A DNA stretch of 58,830 bases from Holophagaceae bacterium (lineage in GTDB: Bacteria > Acidobacteriota > Holophagae > Holophagales > Holophagaceae). Below are positions 41,738-49,601 of the stretch, piece by piece (the first letter of the stretch is position 1; each line of letters opens with the position of its first letter). The stretch is taken from contig PLUC01000079.1 in assembly GCA_003165415.1 (NCBI GenBank), positions 7,551 to 66,380 on the forward strand. The letters run 5' to 3'. The position numbers were made by a program, and so were the translations under genes. The notes under the pieces are model-generated. The model saw only the letters and a list, made by a program, of their open reading frames with translations, had not been told where the DNA came from and did no database searches.

Positions 41738-43943
41738 ATGTCCGTCTTGCATCCACGCCCGGTCCTCCGGGCGCTGGCCCTCGTATGTCTGGCGCAGGTC
41801 CAGACCGGCGCCGCGGTCCACATCCTGCCCCTGTGCCACCCTCGCTGAGGGCGCCACCTGCGCCTTCAAGGCCGTCAGGGTGGGCGGAGCGGGTTCCGGG
41901 CCTGGCGCGTGGCGCTGGACGCTCCAGTCCGGACCCGGCGTCATCGACGCGCACAGCGGCGTCTACACGGCTCCCCGCCTTCCGGAGGCCGCCATGGCAC
42001 GGGTGCGGGCGACGCTCCTGGCCGACGCCGCCGTGTGGGGCGAGGCCACCGTGGCCTTGCTCCCTTTGCCCTTCCTGCCCTTCGATCTGGTGACCAAGGT
42101 CCAGGGCCAGGATTGGGTGGTGCCGTTTTCCGCGGCCTTGCCCTTCCTGGACCTGGAGACGGGAGCGCGCCCGGTGAAGGGCAAGGTCCAGGTCCAGCCA
42201 CCGGAATTCCCCAGCTGGGAAGTGTGGGCGGGGTATGGGATCCCCTTCACCTTCCCATGGAAGTCCCATTGCGGCGCCCAGGGGGAGCTCCTCAGCTGCC
42301 GGGAAGGGAGCGAGGTCATCCGCAGGGACGTCACCGGGCAGGCCATCCATGAACACATCCCCCGGGGCAGCCTCCAGGGCTTTTGCCAGTTGGAGAGCCT
42401 GATCCCCCGGGGCCAGGGCGGCTGGACCAGCATAACCCAGAACGCCAAAGTGTACGTCCGCGGGCTGTTCCCTTTCGCCGGGAACCTGGTCGCACCCCCA
42501 GGGCACCAGGACGGCGCGGGGTTTTCCGCGCGGTTCAAGGAACCGTTCGGCATCGTCCTGGTCCAGCCCTACCCGCGGCGCGACGGCTACACGGGCCATC
42601 ACTACCCGGCACACTTCGTGGTGGCCGACCGCCAGGACCACGTCCTCCGGACCGTGACCATGGATGGCAAGGTGGCGACCCTCTGCGGACAGCCCGGGAA
42701 GGCTGGGCACCGGGATTCCCCTTCCTGGCTCGAGCGGATGGGTTCCTGGGCGACGCGCAGGCCCCTGGACCCGCCCCTGTTCAACGCGCCGACCCATGTG
42801 GCCGTCTCCTACCCGAACCAGCCCATCCTGGTCGCCGACAGCGGCAACCATGTGATCCGCACGATAAGCCAGGACGGCACCGTGGGCACCCTGGCGGGAA
42901 CCCCCGGCCAGGCCGGCTATCAGGACTCCCCGGACCCGGCCCGGGCCGCCTTCAACGACCCCCAGGGCATCGCCATGGACCCTGGCACCGGGCGGGTCTA
43001 CGTGGCCGACCGGGGCAACCGGGTGATCCGGATCATCTACCGCGGTGGCCAGGTCTCGACCTTGGCGGGCGACCCGGAAGCCCGGGCCAGCCGGGATGGA
43101 CGCGGGCCCCTGGCGGGCTTCACGGATCTCAAGGGCCTCCATGTGGATCGGGTCCTGGGCGGGGAGTATTTGCTTTACGCGCTGGATGGCCATGCGGTGC
43201 GCAGCATCCGGCTGTCCGACGGCAACGTCACCACCCTCCTGGGCGTCGTGGACCAGCCTGGGTGGGAGGATTTCCGGGAGGGCAGCTGGGAGGTCCGCGC
43301 CCGGTTGGCCCGGAGGCCCTGTCTCAACGACCCGACGGGCATCCTTTGCTTCCCGGGAGGCTTCCACATCGCCGATCATGGCAACCATGCGGTGAGAACC
43401 TACCTGTTCGACCACAAGCTGACCACCTGGGCCGGCGGGCCGGACCTCGGGGGCGCGACCCGGTGGGGCCTGCCCAGGGATTTCCTCACCGTTCCCCTGG
43501 ATGAGAACTATGCCGCCCTGGAGGGCCCCAGGACCCTGGCCTGGAGCGGCCTGAGCGACACCTGCCAGCACGCCGAGCATCTGGCGCTCACGTCGGGATC
43601 GGGCCTGGCCAGACTCCAATATGCCCACAACATCCTGGATACCTTGGTCATCAGGGATCTGGAGGTCGCGCGGGAGGCGGCTGGCGGCCCCGTGGTGGTG
43701 CGCTTCGCCTTGGCTGCCTTGACCCCGTGGGAACGGCAAGTCCGCCGCCCCGTCCACTACACGGTGGATTTCATGAGCCCTGATGGCAAGGTGGACACCC
43801 GGATCAGGGGCCGATCGGCGGGCGGGGAAACAGTGGTGGTCCTGGGAGACCCCCCCTGGGAGGGGTCCGGGACAGTGGTGGTGCGATGCGTCACCGATGA
43901 GGGGTGGTCGGCGGGGGCGAAGGGTTATTTGCCCGCCTCGTAG
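41738..43943 (+). pseudogene. Frameshifted secreted NHL/beta-propeller protein
   Basis: ATG 41738 begins a signal peptide (MSVLHPRPVLRALALVCLAQ) but this frame stops at TGA 41846-41848. The other frame is open from the same place: LAEGATCAFKAV, then an Ig-like pattern GPGVIDAHSGVYTAPRLPEA, then at about 42580-43440 NHL repeats such as PILVADSGNHVIRTISQDGT and VYVADRGNRVIRIIYRGGQV. A single +1 shift near CCCC 41828-41831 would join them into about 735 residues. Either a recent indel, a sequencing error or programmed slippage. A GTG at 41880 gives a truncated protein without signal peptide. NHL propellers bind proteins or ligands. Overlaps the convergent glcF by 19 bases. Confidence 0.7.
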
Positions 43944-45202
43944 GCCTCATCCAGCACCTGGCTCACATGGAGCACCTTCAGCGCGAGCCCGTTCTTCCGG
44001 GCCCCATAACCCAGGTGCATCATGCAGGAGGGGCACTCGGTGACCAGGGTCGCGGCGCCGGTCTTCTCCACGTTCTTCATCTTCCGTTCCAGGACTCCCG
44101 AGGCCTCCTCGTGGTGCAGGAAGGTATAGCTGCCGGCCGCGCCGCAGCACCAGTCGCTCTCGGGCAGCTCCTTGTAGGTCAGGCCCGGGATGCCCTTCAG
44201 CAGCTTGCGCGGCTGGGCGGTGATCTTGGCGAAGCGGTTGGAGAGGTGGCAGGGGTCGTGGTAGGTGACCGTGCCCTGCAGCGCGCCCGGCGCCTCGATC
44301 CCGATGGCGGCGAGGTACTCGCTGAAGCTCCGGATCTTCTGGGACAGGGCCGCGGCCTTGTCCCGGTAGGCCGGGTCATCCTTGAGCATGGCGCCGTAAT
44401 CCTTGAGGTGGGTGCTGCAGCTGCCGCAGTCGGAAACGATCGCTTCCAGTCCCTCGGCCTCTGCACCCATGCGGTCGATGTTCTTGCGGGCGATGTCCCT
44501 GGCGGTGTCCAGGTCCCCGTAGGCATGGGCCGGACGGCCGCAGCAAGTGTTGTCCATGATGGTGGTGGCGCAGCCGTTGCGGGCCAGGACGCGCAGGGTG
44601 GCCGCCACCGCCTCCGGGAACTGGAAGCTCATGCCGCAGGAGGCGAAGTAGCCGATCTTGTGCTTCACTTCCTTGGGCTGGGGCACCTGGGCCTGGTTGC
44701 CGCGCAGGAAGCCCTTGCCGCCCATGGCCGGCAGCACCTGGTCCACTTTCTGGAACCTGGGGTCCACCAGCCGCAGCATGCCGGACTTCTCGGCCAGCTT
44801 GGTCAGGCCGTGGCGCTTGGCCCAGAGGGCCATGCGTCCGGCGGTCTCCAGCCGCTTGCTGTGGGCCAGGATCTCCCGGAACAGGAAGCTCTGCCATTTG
44901 GGCTGGCCGTGGCGCTTGAGGTAGGCGTGGCGGATGGCCAGCACCGTCTCGTCGGTCTTGATGGCCGGGAAGCAGTGGGCGGTGCAGCCGCGGCACAGCA
45001 GGCAGTCCTCCAGGGCGTGGGCGACCTCGGGGGTCAGCTCCATGTGGCCCAGGATCAGGGCCCGGGCCACGGCCTGGCGGCCGCGGCCCAGAGAATGCTC
45101 GGAGCCGGTGGTGCGGAACACCGGGCACCCGGCCTGGCAGAAGCCGCAGCGATTGCACTGGGCGATGGTGTCGTACAGGGGAAGCAGTTCGTTGGTTGCC
45201 AT
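43925..45202 (-). CDS. glcF: Glycolate/lactate oxidase iron-sulfur subunit
   Basis: 425 residues. Two CxxCxxCxxxCP clusters for 4Fe-4S centres: CNRCGFCQAGCPVF near 16 and CLLCRGCTAHCFPA near 68. The C-terminal half has two CCG domains (DNTCCGRPAHAYG with SDCGSCSTHLKDYG; YHDPCHLSNRF, WCCGAAGSYTFLH with TECPSCMMHLGYG). This matches GlcF or LutA, which pass electrons from the FAD subunits to the quinone pool. Last gene of the glcD-glcE-glcF operon. Confidence 0.9.
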   Translation of the reverse strand: MATNELLPLYDTIAQCNRCGFCQAGCPVFRTTGSEHSLGRGRQAVARALILGHMELTPEVAHALEDCLLCRGCTAHCFPAIKTDETVLAIRHAYLKRHGQPKWQSFLFREILAHSKRLETAGRMALWAKRHGLTKLAEKSGMLRLVDPRFQKVDQVLPAMGGKGFLRGNQAQVPQPKEVKHKIGYFASCGMSFQFPEAVAATLRVLARNGCATTIMDNTCCGRPAHAYGDLDTARDIARKNIDRMGAEAEGLEAIVSDCGSCSTHLKDYGAMLKDDPAYRDKAAALSQKIRSFSEYLAAIGIEAPGALQGTVTYHDPCHLSNRFAKITAQPRKLLKGIPGLTYKELPESDWCCGAAGSYTFLHHEEASGVLERKMKNVEKTGAATLVTECPSCMMHLGYGARKNGLALKVLHVSQVLDEAYEAGK

Positions 45203-45215
45203 GTCTACCCTCGCC

Positions 45216-46580
45216 TCAGATCCCGCCCACGAACCGGCCCGGGTTGCACAGCCCCCTCGGGTCGAATTCCGCCTTGAGCCGCTTCATCATGCCGAGCCCG
45301 GTTCCGGGCTCGCCCCAGGCGTCCACCTGCCGTTTCAGGGGCGATGGAGCGTCATGGAGCACCAGGCTGCCGCCCGCGGCGGCCGCCTCCCCGCGCAGCG
45401 CTTCCAGCGCCGAGGCCACCGGCGATCCGGGCACCGCGTCCATGGCCGGCAGATACAGGGCCCAGATCACGCCGCTGCCGGCATAGGCCATGACCGCGGC
45501 CTGCAGTCCGCAGCGCCGGCCCAGCTCGCCGGCGGCGGCCACCAGGTCGCAAGTGCGGGCGATGGGCACGGTGATCTTGCACAGGATCCGGGCCGGATTG
45601 TCGGCGTGGGCTCCGTCCAGCAGGTTGCGGATGGCCCGCCAGGTCCGGCTGGTCTGCCCGGCCGGGACCGGCGCCACCTGCCCGCCCGCTTCCTGGAACA
45701 GGGCGGCGAAGTCCCGGTCCTGCCGCGCCACGGTTTCAGGGCTGCCGGCCAGCGCCAGGGCGATGCCCCAGGTGCCCGGGGCCACCGGGATGCCCAGGCT
45801 CGGAGCCAGCAGGGCCACCGCCTCCGGGTTCAGCAGATCCAGGGACTCCGGCAGCAGGAAGGAGGCCATGGCCTTCTCCACCACCGTCCGGGCTCCGGCC
45901 AGGTCCGGGAACAGCCCGATCATGGAGGCCCATTGAGCGGGCATGGGCAGCAGCTTGAAGGTCACCTCGGTGATGATGCCCAGGGTGCCCAGGCTGCGGA
46001 TGAAAAGCTTGTTCATGTCGTAGCCGGAGACATTCTTGATGACCTTGCCGCCGCAGTGGATGCGCTGACCGTCCGGCAGCACCACCCGCATGCCCAGCAC
46101 CCAGTCGCGCACGGTGCCATAGCGCAACCGGCTCGGGCCGTTCTGGTTGGCCGCCACCATGCCGCCCAGGGAGACCCGGTGGTCGGCGGGGGGATCCAGC
46201 GGGAAGATCGCACGTTCCTTGGCCACCAGCTCCTGCAGCGCGGCCAGGCGCATGCCGGCCTCGGCGGTGATGGTGAGGTTGGCGGGGTCCCATTCCACCA
46301 CCCGGTTCACCCGGTCGAGCTGGATCACCACCTGGGTCCGGGTCGGGGCATTGCCCAGGCCCATGGCGGTGCCGCCGCCCCAGGGGATCATCGCCGCGCC
46401 GATGCGGGCGCAGGCGGCCACCACCTGGGAAACCTCGTCCTGGGTTCCGGGCCGCACCACCAGCTCCGGCAGGATCCCGTCCACGGCGAAGGCCGCGGTG
46501 CCGGCCACTCCGGCCACCACCTGGTCCTGGCCCACGATCGCTTCCAACTGCCCGCGCAGGTTGCTCAGATCACTGTGCAC
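45216..46580 (-). CDS. glcE: FAD-binding oxidoreductase subunit (GlcE-like)
   Basis: 454 residues with a PCMH-type FAD domain: IPWGGGTAMGLGNAPTRTQV, PADHRVSLGGMVAANQNGPS and GKVIKNVSGYDMNKLFIRSL, the pattern of glycolate oxidase GlcE. Longer than E. coli GlcE (about 350), owing to a fuller C-terminal cap. Its start overlaps the glcD stop by 11 bases and it ends 13 bases before glcF, so the three are one complex and operon. Glycolate or D-lactate is the likely substrate; the sequence does not decide. Confidence 0.85.
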   Translation of the reverse strand: MHSDLSNLRGQLEAIVGQDQVVAGVAGTAAFAVDGILPELVVRPGTQDEVSQVVAACARIGAAMIPWGGGTAMGLGNAPTRTQVVIQLDRVNRVVEWDPANLTITAEAGMRLAALQELVAKERAIFPLDPPADHRVSLGGMVAANQNGPSRLRYGTVRDWVLGMRVVLPDGQRIHCGGKVIKNVSGYDMNKLFIRSLGTLGIITEVTFKLLPMPAQWASMIGLFPDLAGARTVVEKAMASFLLPESLDLLNPEAVALLAPSLGIPVAPGTWGIALALAGSPETVARQDRDFAALFQEAGGQVAPVPAGQTSRTWRAIRNLLDGAHADNPARILCKITVPIARTCDLVAAAGELGRRCGLQAAVMAYAGSGVIWALYLPAMDAVPGSPVASALEALRGEAAAAGGSLVLHDAPSPLKRQVDAWGEPGTGLGMMKRLKAEFDPRGLCNPGRFVGGI

Positions 46581-47970
46581 AGACCACCTCCTCGGGAGCC
46601 GGGAACATCTTCCCGGGATTGGCCAGGTTCCTGGGGTCGAAGGTCCGCTTGACCCGCCGTTGCGTCTCGATGTCGGCCTCGCTCAGCACCAGGCGCATGG
46701 CCTCCAGCTTCTCCAGCCCCACCCCGTGCTCGCCGCTGATGGTGCCGCCCAGGGACGCGCAGAGGGCGAGGATCTCCATCCCGGCCTTGAGCACCCGGGC
46801 CTTCTGGTCCGCGTCCCGCCAATCGAACAGGATCAGGGGGTGCAGGTTGCCGTCCCCGGCGTGGAACACATTGGGAATGCGCAGGTCGTACTTCAGGGCC
46901 ACCTCGGCCACCTTGCGGATCGCCTCGGGCAGGGCGGTGCGCGGCACGGTGCCGTCGCAGACCAGGAAGCTGGGGGCCAGCCGGGCCACGGCGCCGAAGG
47001 CGCCCCGCCGCCCGGCCCAGAGCAGGTTCCGTTCGGTGTCGTCCTTGGCCTGTCTGACCTCCCGGGCGCCATGGGCCAGGCACAGGTCCTCGATGGCCTT
47101 GGCCTGGAGCTCCAGATCGTCCCTGAGCCCGTCCACTTCGATCAGCAGGACGGTGGCGCAGTCCAGCGGCAGCCCGCAGTGGAGGGAGGCCTCCACCGCC
47201 TGGATCACCAGCTGGTCCATCATCTCCAGGGTGGCCGGGATCATGCCGGCGGCGACGATGGCGGACACCGTCCTGCTGCCGGCATCGATGGTGTCGTAGA
47301 TGGCGAGGAGGGTCTTGACGCTCTCGGGCAGGCGGGCGATCTTCGCCACGATCTCGGTGCAGATGCCGAAGGTGCCTTCGCTGCCCACGAACACGCCGGG
47401 GAGGTCGTAGCCCAGCGGATCGGGGGCAGTTCCGCCCAGCTGCACCACCTGGCCGTCGGCCTGGACCACGGTCATGCCCAGGATGTGGTTGGTGGTGACC
47501 CCGTACTTGAAGCAGTGGGGGCCGCCGGCATTCTCGGCCACGTTGCCGCCCAGGGTCGCGGCCTTCTGGCTGGCGGGATCGGGCAGGAACTGATAGCCCA
47601 TGGGCGCCAGGGCGTTGCCCAGCTCCAGGTTGAACAGGCCCGGCTGCACCCGGGCCCACAGGCTGGTGCAGTCCACTTCCAGGATCCGGTTCATGCGGAT
47701 CATCTCGATCACCAGGCCGCCCTTGAAGGGGATGGTGCCGCCGGTGAGGTTGGTGCCCCCGCCCCGGGGCACGAAGGGGCGTCCGTGCCGGTTGCAGACT
47801 TCCACCACCCGGGCCACTTCCTCGGTGGAGTGGACGAACGCCACGGCTTCGGGCCGGCGCTCCTCAAGGAACCCATCATACTGGTAGAGCTGGAGATCCA
47901 CTGAACCGTCGAGCACGTTGGCCTTGCCGACGATCTGCCTCAGTTCCTCTACAAACGTCTTCTCAGTCAT
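46570..47970 (-). CDS. glcD: FAD-linked glycolate/D-lactate oxidase, catalytic subunit
   Basis: 466 residues from ATG 47970 with GGAGCG 8 bases ahead; the frame stays open upstream but only the part from MTEKTFVEELRQIVG fits the family. The FAD-binding pattern is RGGGTNLTGGTIPFKGGLVI, PDPASQKAATLGGNVAENAG and GPHCFKYGVTTNHILGMTVV. The C-terminal FAD-oxidase domain ends NVFHAGDGNLHPLILFD and GEHGVGLEKLEAM with the substrate-binding His residues. First gene of glcDEF. Confidence 0.92.
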   Translation of the reverse strand: MTEKTFVEELRQIVGKANVLDGSVDLQLYQYDGFLEERRPEAVAFVHSTEEVARVVEVCNRHGRPFVPRGGGTNLTGGTIPFKGGLVIEMIRMNRILEVDCTSLWARVQPGLFNLELGNALAPMGYQFLPDPASQKAATLGGNVAENAGGPHCFKYGVTTNHILGMTVVQADGQVVQLGGTAPDPLGYDLPGVFVGSEGTFGICTEIVAKIARLPESVKTLLAIYDTIDAGSRTVSAIVAAGMIPATLEMMDQLVIQAVEASLHCGLPLDCATVLLIEVDGLRDDLELQAKAIEDLCLAHGAREVRQAKDDTERNLLWAGRRGAFGAVARLAPSFLVCDGTVPRTALPEAIRKVAEVALKYDLRIPNVFHAGDGNLHPLILFDWRDADQKARVLKAGMEILALCASLGGTISGEHGVGLEKLEAMRLVLSEADIETQRRVKRTFDPRNLANPGKMFPAPEEVVCAQ

Positions 47971-48259
47971 CGCGCTCGCTCCTATGGGCAGGACCGGAAT
48001 TTTCGGATCGCGCAGGCCCTCCGAGGTCGAGTGGATCAACCTGGATCGCCGGCGCACGGGCAAATCGAACTCCCGCCCAGGTGGAAAGGACCGCTTGAGG
48101 GGATGGGAATGAATTTGTCTGAGGGAAGAACGTTGCGATTCTCTACCCTGGAAATTATCCTGTCCATTGTTGATTTGTCCTACGGGGAACCTGTGATCTA
48201 AACCCGCGCGGTCGAGGGATGATAAGAAAATGCGCTTTGGGTGGTATAGTTTTTTACCC

Positions 48260-49171
48260 ATGACTCCCGACATTCCTGCCCAGCCCGTCCAGAACCGCAT
48301 CGCCGAAGCCTACCGGGAGTTGCCCGAGGCCATGCGGCGGATCGCCGATGCCCTGATGTCCGACCCGCTCCTGGGGGCGCTCTGGGGCATCGAAGTCATG
48401 TCGGAGAAGGCGGAGGTGAGCGTCGGCACCGTGGTCCGCTTCGCCAAGCGGCTCGGCTACAAGGGCTTCAGCGAATTCCGCGACGCGCTCAGGGCGGCCT
48501 GCCATGCCCGGAGCGGCGACGCGGAACTGGAGCTCATGGAGGTCCCCTCCGCCGATGTGGTCGGGACCCTCGCGGAAGTGACCCGGCGCGACGGCGAGAA
48601 TCTCCAGCGGCTGATCCAGGCGGTGGACCACGACACCCTCACCGCGGCCACGCGCATGCTCATTGAGGCCCACCACCGGGTGATCCTGGGGCGCGGCGTC
48701 TCCCACGTGATGAGCCTGGTGCTGGGGTTCTACCTGACCCAGGCCGGGCTGCCCTGCATCGCCGCCATCCCTTCGGATTTCTCCACCCAGGTGGCCAACC
48801 TGGGGCCCAAGGACCTGCTGGTGGTGCTCAGCTTCTTCCCCTACAGCCGGGAGTCGGTGGATTCCGCCATGTTCGCCAAGGAGTGCGGGATCCCGGTCCT
48901 GGCCTTCGCCGACCGGACCGACTCGCCGCTCAAGAGCTGCGCCGACATCCTCATCCCGGTTCCCAGCGAGGACCTGCTGTTCAGCTTCAGCATCACCACC
49001 TTTGCCGCCCTCGCCCACGCCTTCGCCATCGTGGTGGCCTCCGAGGACCATGCCGGCACCCTGAAGCGGCTCAAGGCCGCGGACAAGGTCGCCCAGCCGC
49101 TGCTGGTGGACCACTGGCTGCCCATGCACCCGGGCGCCTTCAGCTTCGACAGCAGGCTGCCCAAGCGCTAG
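48260..49171 (+). CDS. RpiR/MurR family transcriptional regulator (HTH + SIS)
   Basis: 303 residues. Helix-turn-helix at about 10-80 (AIxxAYRELPEAMRRIADAL region, then SEKAEVSVGTVVRFAKRLGY, the RpiR reading helix). The C-terminal SIS domain (about 130-280) binds a phosphosugar: RVILGRGVSHVMSLVLGFYL and VVLSFFPYSRESVDSAMFAK. Divergent from glcD, so it may control glcDEF. ATG 48260 has a -10-like TATAGT 10 bases before it and no ribosome site, which would suit a leaderless message; ATG 48230 with GAGGGA upstream is the alternative start. The palindromic element copy B lies right behind its stop. Confidence 0.87.
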   Translation: MTPDIPAQPVQNRIAEAYRELPEAMRRIADALMSDPLLGALWGIEVMSEKAEVSVGTVVRFAKRLGYKGFSEFRDALRAACHARSGDAELELMEVPSADVVGTLAEVTRRDGENLQRLIQAVDHDTLTAATRMLIEAHHRVILGRGVSHVMSLVLGFYLTQAGLPCIAAIPSDFSTQVANLGPKDLLVVLSFFPYSRESVDSAMFAKECGIPVLAFADRTDSPLKSCADILIPVPSEDLLFSFSITTFAALAHAFAIVVASEDHAGTLKRLKAADKVAQPLLVDHWLPMHPGAFSFDSRLPKR

Positions 49172-49180
49172 CCCAACTGG

Positions 49181-49601
49181 GTCGTCCGTTGTCCCGCCCG
49201 TCGCGCCTTCTCGTTTCGTTCGGGTCCCGAACTGATGCGACGACCCACCGGTGCGTCAGATCTTTGGAACGTGCTCGGCGGCTTCGCCGCCTGCGCGCGA
49301 TCCAAAGTCTGACGCTGACCTTCCCCGCCTGAGTTCCAGGTTGCGGTTCAATGGCGGGAATAGGGGCAAAGGTGGCAAAGGTCTGATCCCATAGGCCCCG
49401 GGTTCCGGAATGGTTGCCGCAGATCGTCTTCCAATAACTGGTGACGTATCCAAAAAGCCAGGCGGGGATGGTCTGCGTGAACTCTTGCAGCGCCCGCAGC
49501 ATAGCGAGGACGTTGCAAGAGGTTCACGCACCGGTGGGTCGGCGCACCGATTCGGGACCCGAACGAATCAGGAAGGCGCGACGGGCGGGACAACGGGCGC
49601 C
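49181..49601. repeat. Large palindromic intergenic element, copy B
   Basis: 421 bp, inverse in orientation to the element at 35725-36133 and similar over its whole length. It fills the gap (gene-free 49172-49567) between the RpiR gene and the convergent secreted-protein gene, and runs past that gene's stop by 34 bases. Outer ends GTCGTCCGTTGTCCCGCCC and GGGCGGGACAACGGGCGCC mirror each other. Side hairpins: 49253-49315 (GCGTCAGA-t-CTTTGGA with TCCAAAG-TCTGACGC, inner GGCGGC-ttc-GCCGCC) and 49474-49530 (TGCGTGAA CTCTTGC with GCAAGAG-g-TTCACGCA). Stems, bulge positions and inner hairpin are as in copy A, several with paired base changes. Confidence 0.85.
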
